From Bettongia penicillata ogilbyi (taxonomy: Eukaryota > Chordata > Mammalia > Diprotodontia > Potoroidae), in the NCBI GenBank assembly GCA_023548195.1, contig JAJHZJ010000399.1, positions 10,369,820-10,433,819 of the forward strand: DNA of 64,000 nucleotides, read 5' to 3'. A model generated the notes under the pieces. That model had not been told where the DNA came from, ran no database searches, and saw only the letters and a list, made by a program, of their open reading frames with translations. Of the stretch, positions 15,931-26,280 are shown piece by piece (positions within the stretch are counted from its first letter, which is position 1; the number at the start of each line of letters is the position of its first letter). The position numbers and the translations under genes are program-made.

Positions 15931-16867
15931 ATGACTACACCCTTTCTAGTTACCCTCAAGTATGCCACCAAGGCATTTTTATGCTGCCCTAAACACTGGC
16001 TCTCCCTTACATCAGCTAAAAACTGCTTTTCGGAGTTGCCCCAAAAAGGCAGCCAAACTTAAGCTGAGTTGTTCCTCCTGATCCTACCCATCCTGCTAGT
16101 GCTGGATAGAGATCAAGTCTGAGGGCAAGCATGGTCAAACCTGGAAAGTCTGCATTGGTAATGACCCAGACATGAAAAGACACAAATTGTGCCTCTGTCT
16201 CTGGCATCTGGACCTCAGGAGATACTGAGATGGGTTAATAATAATACCATGAATGGCTACATTTGCTCAGTGCCTGCCATGTACCAGGAACTGTGCAGAA
16301 CACTTTACCATGACCATCTCATATGATAGTCGCAAGAACCCCTTTGGAATAGGTGCTATCAACATTCCCATCTTAAGAGTTGAGAAAGCTGAGGCAGACA
16401 GAGGTTCATTTTCGTGGTCATCCCATGCCTACCTGTAGCGGAAGGGAGAACATGGTATTGGAAATTGTACCCCCTGTATTACCTAGTCAATGGGGCCATA
16501 GGAGAGGGACTTGACTTACTTTTGTTTCTGCAGGCTGTTATATTCACCCCTCCACAGTGTGAAGAAGTGCTTTCTCATGGTCTTGCCTCAGAAGCAAGAA
16601 GTGTGGCTGAGGTCAGAAGCATTTCATGATCCCTGGGCCCAAATCTCAGCTACCCTTACTAGCCCAGCCCTCCACTGTCTTACCTCCAGGGAACCTTCAT
16701 CTACTTCACATTCTTCATGCTAGCAAAGTGCTTTTTGCTCGGTGTCTGCTGTCCTGACGCTAACTCACCCAAACTACTGGTTTAAGACGCTCCATAAATC
16801 CATTCTCCACTCACCCCAGACTACTTGACCATGCCTACATCACTACCTGTGTCTTTCTGAATATGAC
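15931..16867 (+). repeat. Composite-array block 6
   Basis: Full-length block without the 23-bp segment; starts ATGACTACACCC, ends CTGAATATGACACATAG. It is the full counterpart of truncated block 5. Minor private changes include CCAAAAAGGC and TTTAAGACGCTCC. Confidence 0.9.
16236..16406 (-). mobile_element. MIR SINE fragment in block 6
   Basis: Antisense MIR at the shared block position (ATTTGCTCAGTGCCTGCC at its plus-strand left end). Confidence 0.75.
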
Positions 16868-18559
16868 ACATAGACACATACGCACACACATACACACACA
16901 TACGCATACACACACATACACACAGATACACAGATACAAACACATACACACACATACACATAGAGATACACACATACGCACGCATAAAAAACATACACAC
17001 ACATGTACACAAACATGCACACACAGATACACACAAACATACACATACAGATACACACACGCATGCATACTTACACACATACAAATACACACACATATAC
17101 ACACCCACATATACACGCACATACATAAACACATATACACACATACACACATACATACACATAGACATACACACAACCATGTACACACACATACACACAT
17201 ATACAGACACAGATGCACACACATACACATATACAGACATGCATACACATAGACATACACAAAACCATGCACACACACATACTCATACACACATATACAA
17301 ACACAGACACATACACACACATACACCTAGTGATACACACACATACGCACGCATACACATACATGCACATGCACACATATACCGACAAACAAGCATATAC
17401 ACACATATATAAACACATACATACACACACATACACACACACATACACATACACACACACACATACACTTGCCTCCGTGATGGTGCTCAGATTCCATCTG
17501 AGCTTATCACCAGGTTTCAGTTTGTAACTGGTCCACGTGTAATGAAACATACACACATACACACACATACACACACTTACACACCTACACACACACACGT
17601 AAACACACATACACACACAAATACACACATACACACATACAGAAACACACACATACGCACACATACACACACAACACCCACAAACCTGCACACACACATA
17701 CACATACACACAGATACACAGACACATACACAAACATACATATACAGATACACACATATGCACGCATACACACACATACACATACACACAGATACACACA
17801 CATACACACACATACACATACAGATACACACACGCACGCCTACTCACACACATACAAATACACACGCATACACACATACACACATACATATACACACTCA
17901 TACATAAACACATACACACACCTACACACATACACATACACACACACATACACTTGTCTCAATGATGGTGCTCAGGTTCCATCTGAGCTTATCACCTAGG
18001 TTCAGTTTGTAACTGATCCACGTGTAATGACACATACACACATACACACACACAAACACACACATACACACACATACACACTTACACACATACACATACA
18101 TACACATACACACACAGATACAGACATACACACACATCCAGATACACACACATACGCAGACATACACACACATACATATACACACACATACGCATGCATA
18201 CACACACATACACACACAAATGTTCACATACATACACATAGACATACACACAACCAGGCACACACACATACACATACACACATATACAAACACAGACACA
18301 TCCACACACATACACCTAGTGATACACACACATACGCAAGCATACACACACACAATACACACAAACATGCACACACACATACACATACACACACAGATAC
18401 ACAGAGACATACACAAATATACACATACAGATACACACATACGCACGCATGCACACACATACACATACACCCACATACACACATACACACAAACATACAC
18501 ATACCCACATACCTATACACACACATACATAAACACATACACACACATAGACACACACA
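16868..18559. repeat. CA-rich microsatellite tract CA7 with two modules
   Basis: Modules at 17468-17548 (TAATGAAAC subtype with CACGTG intact) and 17952-18032 (CTTGTCTCAATG, GATCCACGTG). The first part is the ~6.98-kb-offset relative of tract CA4. Confidence 0.95.
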
Positions 18560-19518
18560 TGACTACACCCTTTCTAGTTACCCTCAAGTATGCCACCAAG
18601 GCATTTTTATGCTGCCCTAAACACTGGCTCTCCCTTACATCAGCTAAAAACTGCTTTTCTGAGTTGCCCCAGAAAGGCAGCCAAACTTAAGCTGAGTTGC
18701 TCCTCCTGATCCTAACCATCCTGCTAGTGCTGGATAGAGATCAAGTCTGAGGGCAAGCATGGTCAAACCTGGAAAGTCTGCATTGGTAATGACCCAGACA
18801 TGAAAAGACACAAATTGTGCCTCTGTCTCTGGCATCTGGACCTCAGGAGATACTGAGATGTGTTAATAATAATACCATGAATGGCTAGATTTGTTCAGTG
18901 CCTGCCATGTACCAGGAACTGTGCAGAACACTTTACCATGATCATCTCATATGATAGTCGCAAGAACCCCTTTGGAATAGGTGCTATCAACATCCCCATT
19001 TTAAGAGTTGAGAAAGCTGAGGCAGACAGAGGTTCATTTTCGTGGTCATCCCATGCCTACCTGTAGCAGAAGGGAGAACATGGTATTGGAAATTGTACCC
19101 CCTGTATTACCTAGTCAATGGGGCCATAGGAGAGGGACTTTGTACTCAGGTAAAGGTTTTTTTGACTTACTTTTGTTTCCGCAGGCTGTTACATTCACCC
19201 CTCCAGAGTGTGAAGAAGTCATTTCTCATGGTCTTGCCTCAGAAGCAAGAAGTGTGGCTGAGGTCAGAAGCATTTCATGATCCCTGGGCCCAAATCTCAG
19301 CTACCGTTACTAGCCTAGCCCTCCACTGTCTTACCTCCAGGGAACCTTCATGTACTTCACATTCTTTATGCTAGCAAAGTGCTTTTTGCTCGGTGTCTGC
19401 TATCCTGACGCTAACTCACCCAAACTACGGGTTCAAGACCCTCCATAAATCCATTCTCTACTCCCTCCAGACTACTTGACCATGCCTACATCACTACCAG
19501 TGTCTTTCTGAATATGAC
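18560..19518 (+). repeat. Composite-array block 7 (long form)
   Basis: Full block with the extra segment, here with the variant TGTACTCAGGTAAAGG (near 19,140-19,163). The same GTACTCAGG variant appears in block R5 of the inverted array, so the variant was present before the two arrays were separated, or has been exchanged between them. Confidence 0.9.
18864..19034 (-). mobile_element. MIR SINE fragment in block 7
   Basis: Antisense MIR, same insertion, with CCCCATTTTAAGAG, slightly closer to the MIR consensus. Confidence 0.75.
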
Positions 19519-20317
19519 ACATACACACATACGCACTCACATACACACACATACGCATACACACAGATACACATACACACATACACACAGATACACATAC
19601 ACACATACACATACAGATACACCCATAGGCAAGCATACACACGCATTATACACACACACATACACACATATACAGATACACACTCATACGCACGCATACA
19701 CACATACACACACATACACACACATGCACACACACATACACATACACACATACACACAGATACACAGACACATACACACACATACACATACAGATACACA
19801 CACACGCACGCATACACACACACATACACACACACATACACACATACACACAAACATACCCATACACCCACATACATATACACACATACATAAACACATA
19901 CACACACATACACATACCCACACAGACATACACTTGCCTCCATGATGGTGCTCAGATTCCATCTGAGCTTGTCACCAAGGTTCAGTTTGTAACTCCTCCA
20001 CGTGTAATGACACACACACATACACACACATACACACATACACCTACACACACATACACACACAGATACAGACATAATCACACATACAGATACACACACA
20101 TACGCACGCATACACACACACAAAACACACAAACATGCACACACACATACACAGACACACACAGATACACATACACATGCACAAACATATACATACAGAT
20201 ACACACATACGCACGCATACACACATGCACATACACACATACAAACAAGCATACACATACACACACATACATATACACACATATACAGAAACACATACAC
20301 ATACATAGACAAACACA
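19519..20317. repeat. CA-rich microsatellite tract CA8 with one module
   Basis: Shortest left-array tract. Module at 19932-20012 (CTCCTCCACGTG variant, hairpin intact). Confidence 0.95.
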
Positions 20318-20920
20318 TGACTACACCCTTTCTAGTTACCCTCAAGTATGCCACCAAGGCATTTTTATGCTGCCCTAAACACTGGCTCTCCCTTACATCA
20401 GCTAAAATCTGCTTTTCGGAGTTGCCCCAGAAAGGCAGACAAACTTAAGCTGAGTTGCTCCTCCTGATCCTACCCATCCTGCTCGTGCTGGATAGAGATC
20501 AAGTCTGAGGGCAAGCATGGTCAAACCTAGAAAGTCTGCATTGGTAATGACCCAGACATGAAAAGACACCAATTGTGCCTGTGTCTCTGGCATCTGGACC
20601 TCAGGAGATACTGAGATGTGTTAATAATAATACCATGAATGACTACATTAGTTCAGTGCCTGCCATGTACCCTGGTACTGTGCAGAACACTTTACCATGA
20701 TCATGTCATATGATAGTCGCAAGAACCCCTTTGGAATAGGTGCTATCAACATCCCCATCTTAAGAGTTGAGAAAGCTGAGGCAGACAGAGGTTCATTTTC
20801 GTGGTCATCCCATGCCTACCTGTAGCGGAAGGGAGAACATGGTATTGAAAATTGTACCCCCTGTATTACCTAGTCAATGGGGCCATAGGAGAGGGACTTT
20901 GTAGTCAGGTAAAGGTTTTT
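20318..20920 (+). repeat. Composite-array block 8, truncated at the array edge
   Basis: The last block of the left array. It is of the long form and stops inside that segment, at CAGGTAAAGGTTTTT. The next base belongs to a LINE-1 ORF2 fragment (AATCACTTTTAAGG). About 330 bp of the block are missing. This is the right-hand boundary of the plus-oriented array. Confidence 0.9.
20623..20793 (-). mobile_element. MIR SINE fragment in block 8
   Basis: Antisense MIR at the shared position, with private changes GTACCCTGGTACTG and ATCATGTCATATG. Confidence 0.73.
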
Positions 20921-21075
20921 AATCACTTTTAAGGAAGTGGAAAAACACCAGTTGTTCATGGGTAGGCCGAGCTAATATAATAAAAATGACAATTCTACCT
21001 AAATTAATTTACACATTGAGTGCCATACCAATTAAACTATCCGGTAACTATTTTCTAGAACTGATAAAATTTTTT
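20921..21075 (+). mobile_element. LINE-1 ORF2 fragment fused to the array edge (copy A)
   Basis: Matches 57,590-57,735 (direct) and 38,651-38,800 (inverted). The conceptual protein follows the L1 ORF2 region just after the reverse transcriptase core: [24 protein letters not shown], then [14 protein letters not shown]. It starts abruptly at the block 8 junction. Dead fragment. Confidence 0.75.
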
Positions 21076-21485
21076 TTTTCTTTTGCTCCTTACAGTGATC
21101 ATTCCCTGATTATATCTTAAAGATATCTATTCATTGAATATGCATACTGTCTCTCTAAGAGAGTGCCTCGAAATCCAAGTCCTTCCCAAGGAAAGGACGA
21201 ACACATCAGGTTGCGTTTCAGTTAGAAGCCTCAGTTTTGTGGAAGAAGGTGCAGTAAGCCTGCCAGAGAGAGAAGGGGGATTCTGTTTTAGAAGGCTTGA
21301 TCCATGGCTGGCCAAGGTCGGAGAGTACCAACTCTTAGGAGCAGCTTTAGAACTAAGTAGATTAATGTTTGGTAGTCTTCACTTGTCAATCCAAGTGATC
21401 CTGGCAGTTTCATTTAGGGACATCATTTAAAGCTTTTTCAATTTCTTTTTTAAGAGGGCCTTAAGTATTTCATTTTTCTCTCCTG
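21076..21485 (+). repeat. Unidentified ~400-bp segment, copy A
   Basis: Starts with a T-rich run and TTTGCTCCTTACAGTGATC and runs to TTCTCTCCTG, where similarity to the other two copies (38,226-38,650 inverted; 57,736-58,153 direct) ends. Three copies agree at about 96% by eye. It has an 81-98 aa open frame in each copy, but the frame resembles no family I know and the copies are too recent for its conservation to mean anything. It always follows the same ORF2 point, so it travels with the L1 piece. Confidence 0.7.
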
Positions 21486-22534
21486 CCTCATTACTAGTCT
21501 TCTGAACTCATTGATTCATTATTTCATCGACCATAGTCTCAAGCCTTTTGGAGGAATTTCCCTTTATAATATTGCTGTCAGTGTATGTAATTGTGCTTTA
21601 ATCTATCAGCTCATACGTCTTCCTAGATTTCACTTAATGCCTTTTATAACTTTATACTGTACAGTAATATCCTCTTTCATTCGTATGCCATATTTTCAGT
21701 CACTCTCTAATGGATGAACACACCCTCCGTCTTCAGTTCTTCGCTGTAGGATATATGCTACCATGTATTATGGTAGCTACCATAAATGCTACCATATATA
21801 ATACCATATATATTTTGCATGTATCAATCCTTTCCTTCTTTGGTCTCTTTGGAGTATAAAATTATTAACTAGAATAAAATAAGGATGAAAAATCTACTTC
21901 ACCAATAAAGTACAGGTGCAGGTATTATTAGGCAGTGATTTTTCTCAAAAATCCTGGCCTTTGAGAGCAAGCACTCCAAGTTCTAATTGAATCAGTAGTG
22001 TAATATGGGTGAACAAGAGAGCTAGAGCTATCTTTGCTGAAATAAGAAATGAACATACCCAGACCGAGGAAGGCAATCATCTCTCTGTACCTTGCCCCAT
22101 TAAGTGCACATCCAAAAGGCAGTATGAAGTTCATTGGTAAAGTAGAAAGTGCAGTCATAATGATTGGTGGTCTTCAGGCCCTGCCAGCTTATCTAGGGAG
22201 AAACCGGTCAGGATTAGCTGTGTAAAAAATGGTATATGCAGGAATTGTGGCAGTTTTCAAGTATTTGAAAGGCAGTCACATGGAAGAGAGGTGAGTCCTA
22301 TGTGTCAGAATGCCAAGCAGTGGAAAACAAAGTCAGTAAAATTCCAGCTGACAAAAACGAGAATGGGTGTTCTCAAGAGGTGGTCACTTGTCTATCCCAG
22401 CAGGTCTTTAGGGAGAAAGTTGCTAACAGGCCCTAAGGTTATTTGCTTTGGGGAGTTTTGTGAAGTTTGGGTTGACATGTGTGGATGCCTCGGTCCTCAA
22501 AACTCATAATTTCTGGGGGGTTTTCAAGAGATGA
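21486..22534. other. AT-rich interspersed DNA, little recognisable
   Basis: Apart from the possible L1 relic at 21,590-21,745 and a perfect 8-bp hairpin GCTACCAT-GTATT-ATGGTAGC at 21,757-21,777 followed by more GCTACCAT copies, I recognise nothing. Open frames are under 80 aa and have no domain signature. Confidence 0.5.
21590..21745 (-). mobile_element. Possible degraded LINE-1 ORF2 3'-end fragment
   Basis: Weak similarity, in the same order, to the antisense ORF2 C-terminal strings seen better at 28.7-29.2 kb: CTCATACGTCTTCC, then TACAGTAATATCC, then CGTATGCCATATTTTC, then TGGATGAACACACCC. Much older than the array-associated L1 pieces. Confidence 0.35.
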
Positions 22535-22670
22535 TTTTTGATATATGTGTTGTCGATTGTCTATGGATAGATCACCATTAGGGGATGAGCAATTCCTTTG
22601 AATTTTTGATGTATGTGTTGTCGATTGTCGGTGGATAGATCTCCATTAGGGGATGAGTGATTCCTTTGAA
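22535..22670. repeat. Two-copy 68-bp tandem duplication
   Basis: Units 22,535-22,602 and 22,603-22,670 each run from TTTTTGAT to TTCCTTTGAA and contain GTGTTGTCGATTGTC and ATTAGGGGATGAG. They differ at about five positions, so the duplication is not very recent. Confidence 0.9.
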
Positions 22671-24489
22671 TATTTCTATGATTTTAAAACATCACAATTT
22701 CATAGATTATGCTTAATGAAGCTATTTAGTCTCTCCTGATTTTGATTCTCTTGGTTATTGGTGCAGGGATGAGGATATTGTGTGGTTATTATATCTAATC
22801 CTATCCTATGGTCCTCTTCTCAACAGATAAGAAAATCTTGAAGTATAATTCCATTTTCATCTAACTTTGGGTTTCCTTAAGTGCTTAACTCTATGATCTT
22901 GCTACAATTTATGTTAATATGTAGTATATGGTTGAGAACCCAAATTTATATTCAGCCACATCCAATTGTTAACGAAGCTTTCTGTTTGCTTCGGAAACTA
23001 ACATTTTAAATAATTGTGGCAGAAAATTATTTTAGCTCTTTCTGCTGTTCCTGGGGTTCATTTTACACAGTATTTATTCCTTTGACCGGTTTCCTTTTTT
23101 TAACAGGCAACAATGGATAATCTTCAACACCAAGTGCAAGATCAAAGGATCAAAACGCATTAATTGATGCTTTCGTGGACCCATCGATAGAGTGTCACTT
23201 AATGGACCTCTCCATCACCTGCTCATCTGCTGCTTCTAGGGAATCTCGAAAATTCCATGTTTGACTGAACCACCCTGTCAACACCCAGTTAGTAGTGAAG
23301 CAATTACCCTATATGTGAATAAACTTCATTTTCCTCCAGAGAAGAAAACATTTTTTCGGACTTTTTACTTCATTTCTCAAATTACATTTCTCAAATTACA
23401 TTCTCAAAATACATTTTATATAGTTGGCTCTCTATAAATAGTAAAATTTTAATGATTTAATTGCTGCAAAATCCCCTGTTGCAACTTCAAAATTCTTTTT
23501 CTTCTGGTTCATTGTCACGTTTAAGTCTGCTGCTAGAAAATCTGGTACACAGAGAATTTAGGGAAGCTGACATGTACTGGTACGGTTTTCCGAAAAATGG
23601 GGAGGACGAGGGAGGGAGGGAAAGGAAAGGGGGGTATGGACAAAGATTGGCAATGGTTAGCATAGGGTACTATAGTTTGGCTAACTCATGGCTTGTGTTC
23701 CTGGATCCAACTTACCTGGGCAGAGTGGTCAAAGACAGGATAACAACAAGGATCTCCCTTCTCTCCATCAGGTGTGAAAACCTGAGGTTTATACCTGAAA
23801 CTGACATCAAGTGAGAGTCACCCCAGCCAGAAGAAACAAATGAAACCATGAAGAAAAGTACAATCCCAGGAGACTGGACTTTATGAGCATGTTAGGTAGT
23901 TTTACAAAAAAAAAAAAAAGAAAGAAAGAATTAGAAAAAAAGGAAAAAAAAGAAAATGAAAATTTCCCTTTCTGTTGCTTTCCTGCTCAGGAGTCATTGT
24001 TTCTGATGCAGAGGAATGGAAAAAATTAATTCACCACATCCGTGTAGAATTCTGCTTGCTTTACTTTTGCATGGTGTTCCAGAAACATAGAATACATTCA
24101 TTTACAAATAAGCATCCTTGGATAGGCCACACTGCAGCTCCTCCCACCACACTACCAAACTAAAGACCATCAGTAGGTTAGGTCACAAGGCTAGCAGTTG
24201 TGAAATTTTGATTTGGTTGAGATTTATTAAAAAAAAAAAAAGCAAACAAACCTTCAAATAGAGTTGCAGATTGGAGTTGGAAATTTCTGTGTTTGTGATC
24301 TCTAGGGATGAGAGGGAATAATCCCTAAATGGAGACCTCAGATGACCATTCTGCATAATAACTGACCTGAAAATGATGTAATGATGGGGTCCTGATCATC
24401 CAGAAATGCTCATGTTTATTCTGTATGTGACAGAAGCATAATTACTCTCATGGAGTAAACAGTATTTTATTTTTAAGCCATCCATGGTG
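22671..24489. other. Unannotated interspersed DNA
   Basis: No family recognised. An A-rich run lies at 23,908-23,955, after a non-coding stretch that could be a retroposed 3' end, and a poly-A run at 24,229-24,241. A 117-aa open frame at 23,461-23,814 has low-complexity, unfamiliar sequence and no start context or homologue I know, so I do not call it a gene. Confidence 0.45.
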
Positions 24490-25080
24490 TTCTCTTTTTT
24501 TTTATATAATTTTCAAAGTTAACTTCTATAAGTTTTACATTTTCTCCCCCTCCCTTCCCAAGACTGCATGCAATCTGATACAGGTTTTACACATACATTT
24601 CTAGGCAAAATATGTTCATATCAGTCAGGCTGCATGGTCGAATTATAACGAATGGCAGAAGTTCATGAGAAAGAAAAAAACAAAAAAGAAAACAGTCTTC
24701 TTTACTCTCCATTATGACTCTTTCGTTGTTTTCTCTGAATGTGGATGGCATTTACCATCGATATGTCCTTTGGAAATGTTTAACATCTTTGCGTTGCTGA
24801 GAAGGGCTAAGTCTCTCAAAATCAGTCGTCAAACGCCGAGGCTGTTTCTGTGAACAATGATCTCCTGCTTCTACTCACTTCAATCAGCATCAGTTCATAG
24901 AAATCTTTGAAGGATTTTTAAAATTCTGCCTGTTTGTCATTTCTTATACCTACATAGTATTTGATTATATTTATATGTCACAGTTGTTCAGCAATAAACC
25001 AACTGATGGCCATCCTCTGAATTTCTCCTTCTTGGACATCACAAAAAGAGATGTGAAAAATATTTTTGTACCTGTGGCAC
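24490..25080 (-). mobile_element. LINE-1 ORF2 3'-end fragment (old)
   Basis: The plus strand shows, in order, the antisense strings typical of the end of mammalian L1 ORF2: CTCCCCCTCCCTTCCCAAGA, a GAATGTGGATGGCATTTACC part, TTGCTGAGAAGGGCTAAGTC, CTTCTACTCACTTCAATCAGC, CATAGTATTTGATTA, then TTGTTCAGCAATAAACC-ACTGATGGCCATCC and ATCACAAAAAGAGATG. Many stops and small indels. It parallels 28,681-29,663, another copy of the same ORF2 region. Confidence 0.65.
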
Positions 25081-25880
25081 GTACCACACCAGAGTACTCA
25101 CCAAAACAGACAAGGTGCTCAATGTTTGGCCAGATCAGGAAAATTTTGCTCCCGAAAGTCTGGCTCCGGGCTGTGCTCCAAAGTTGGGGCCGAGATAAAT
25201 CCCGTTGGCCACCCCCAAAGTTAGAGCCCAACCCAGTCATCCAGAAGACAGGTTGCCTGTTCATGGAGAACCAAAGGCTACCTCGGTGGGATCTCCACGT
25301 GAAATAGACTGAATTAATAAATCACCGACAAATTTAATTGAAAATTCCCGGAGCATCATTTATTACCCAGGCTGGTGACTGCCTCATGTAAAGATCCAGA
25401 GGAGACAGCCGCGAAATGAGGTGGGTGAGTGCATTTTAAGCATTTCGGTGCTACTCGGTAGAGCCTTGCGATTTCCACAACAAAGAGGGTTCTGACAGAG
25501 AAAGAGGCGTGGATTGACAACTAGGCAACAACCCCCAAAACAGAAGGCGTTGTCAGGGAGTTACTAGGCACAGGACCCCTAACAGAAAACAGGTGCCAGG
25601 AGAGGTAGCCAATCAAAGACTGCTTGTCATTAAACATGCAGTAGTTTTCAGGAAGGGGGGTGCTCAGCAGAAGGTGGTTACCTGGTAATGGGGGTCTAAC
25701 ATTAGGTGGGGCACAGGTGGTTACCATGCAATTGGACTAAACAAGAGATGACTGTTAACAATTCTTCAGATATGAAAGCACAGGGGAATAACATTTTGAC
25801 CGAGGCTTAACAATAGAAGGCATCTGTTACCTACCAGGCAAGCTATTTTGCCCAGTAACCTAACAGAGGTCTCTCGGCCT
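25081..25880 (-). mobile_element. Probable solo LTR / LTR-leader remnant of an endogenous retrovirus
   Basis: Read on the minus strand this has LTR-like order: a CCAAT-type motif (GATTGGCTACC, near 25,600), a polyadenylation signal AATAAATGATG near 25,360, a U5-like T-rich part, then TTTGGGGGTGGCCAACGGG near 25,200-25,222. The last resembles, imperfectly, a proline-tRNA primer-binding site and leader. Sequence below 25,190 might be leader with a GTGAGTAC donor-like site. No gag, pol or env frame is present, so it is not functional. Boundaries are approximate and the class is inference. Confidence 0.4.
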
Positions 25881-26280
25881 AGGGGCCCAGGGAGAAATAA
25901 TGTCCATTTTCTGTGTGTGTGTATATATGTGTGTGTGTATGTGTATATAGTATATAAGTATGAAGCAGCCCAAATAGAGAAAGCTGCCCTTATACAAATG
26001 TACTGGTCAACAATTTCACACTAGGACACTTCACTGCTCAGATCTATAAGGATTTTTGCTTCAGAAAAGTAGCAAGATAAATAACCACTGCCACAACATT
26101 AGCTCATTCAAGTATCTTGACAAGCCACTCTTACTCATGAAGAACAAATCTTTCCAGGAATACACTTTCAGAGATTTTGTGACAATGAGAAAATAGATAA
26201 GTATTCTTTTGAGGGGAAGGAAGGGAAAAACACACTAGATTCTTAATTTCAAAAAAATTTCCTTATTTAGAATACAATGG
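25881..26280. other. Unannotated DNA with a short TG/TA microsatellite
   Basis: A simple TG/TATA repeat covers about 25,911-25,960. The rest, to the start of the ORF1-only L1 element at 26,281, has no recognisable family. Confidence 0.5.

Noticed and set aside
1..20920. CRISPR-like look: short module repeated with variable intervening DNA
   Set aside because: Intervals are microsatellite of widely varying length, the modules are not short palindromic direct repeats at regular spacing, there are no cas genes, and the DNA is mammalian.
21134..21430. 98-aa open frame conserved in the three copies of the unidentified segment
   Set aside because: The copies are about 96% identical and recent, and the frame length differs among copies because of indels, so conservation carries no information. 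No family match recognised.
23461..23814. 117-aa open frame in the unique region
   Set aside because: No recognisable domain, low-complexity Gly/Arg-rich middle, no exon or promoter context; consistent with chance.
24971..25307. Pair of ~100-aa open frames on opposite strands near the LTR
   Set aside because: They cross the border between the old L1 fragment and the LTR-like segment, so they cannot be a natural coding unit.
25911..25960. Link between the small TG/TA repeat and the composite array
   Set aside because: A simple 50-bp microsatellite without module or block sequence; no reason to connect it.
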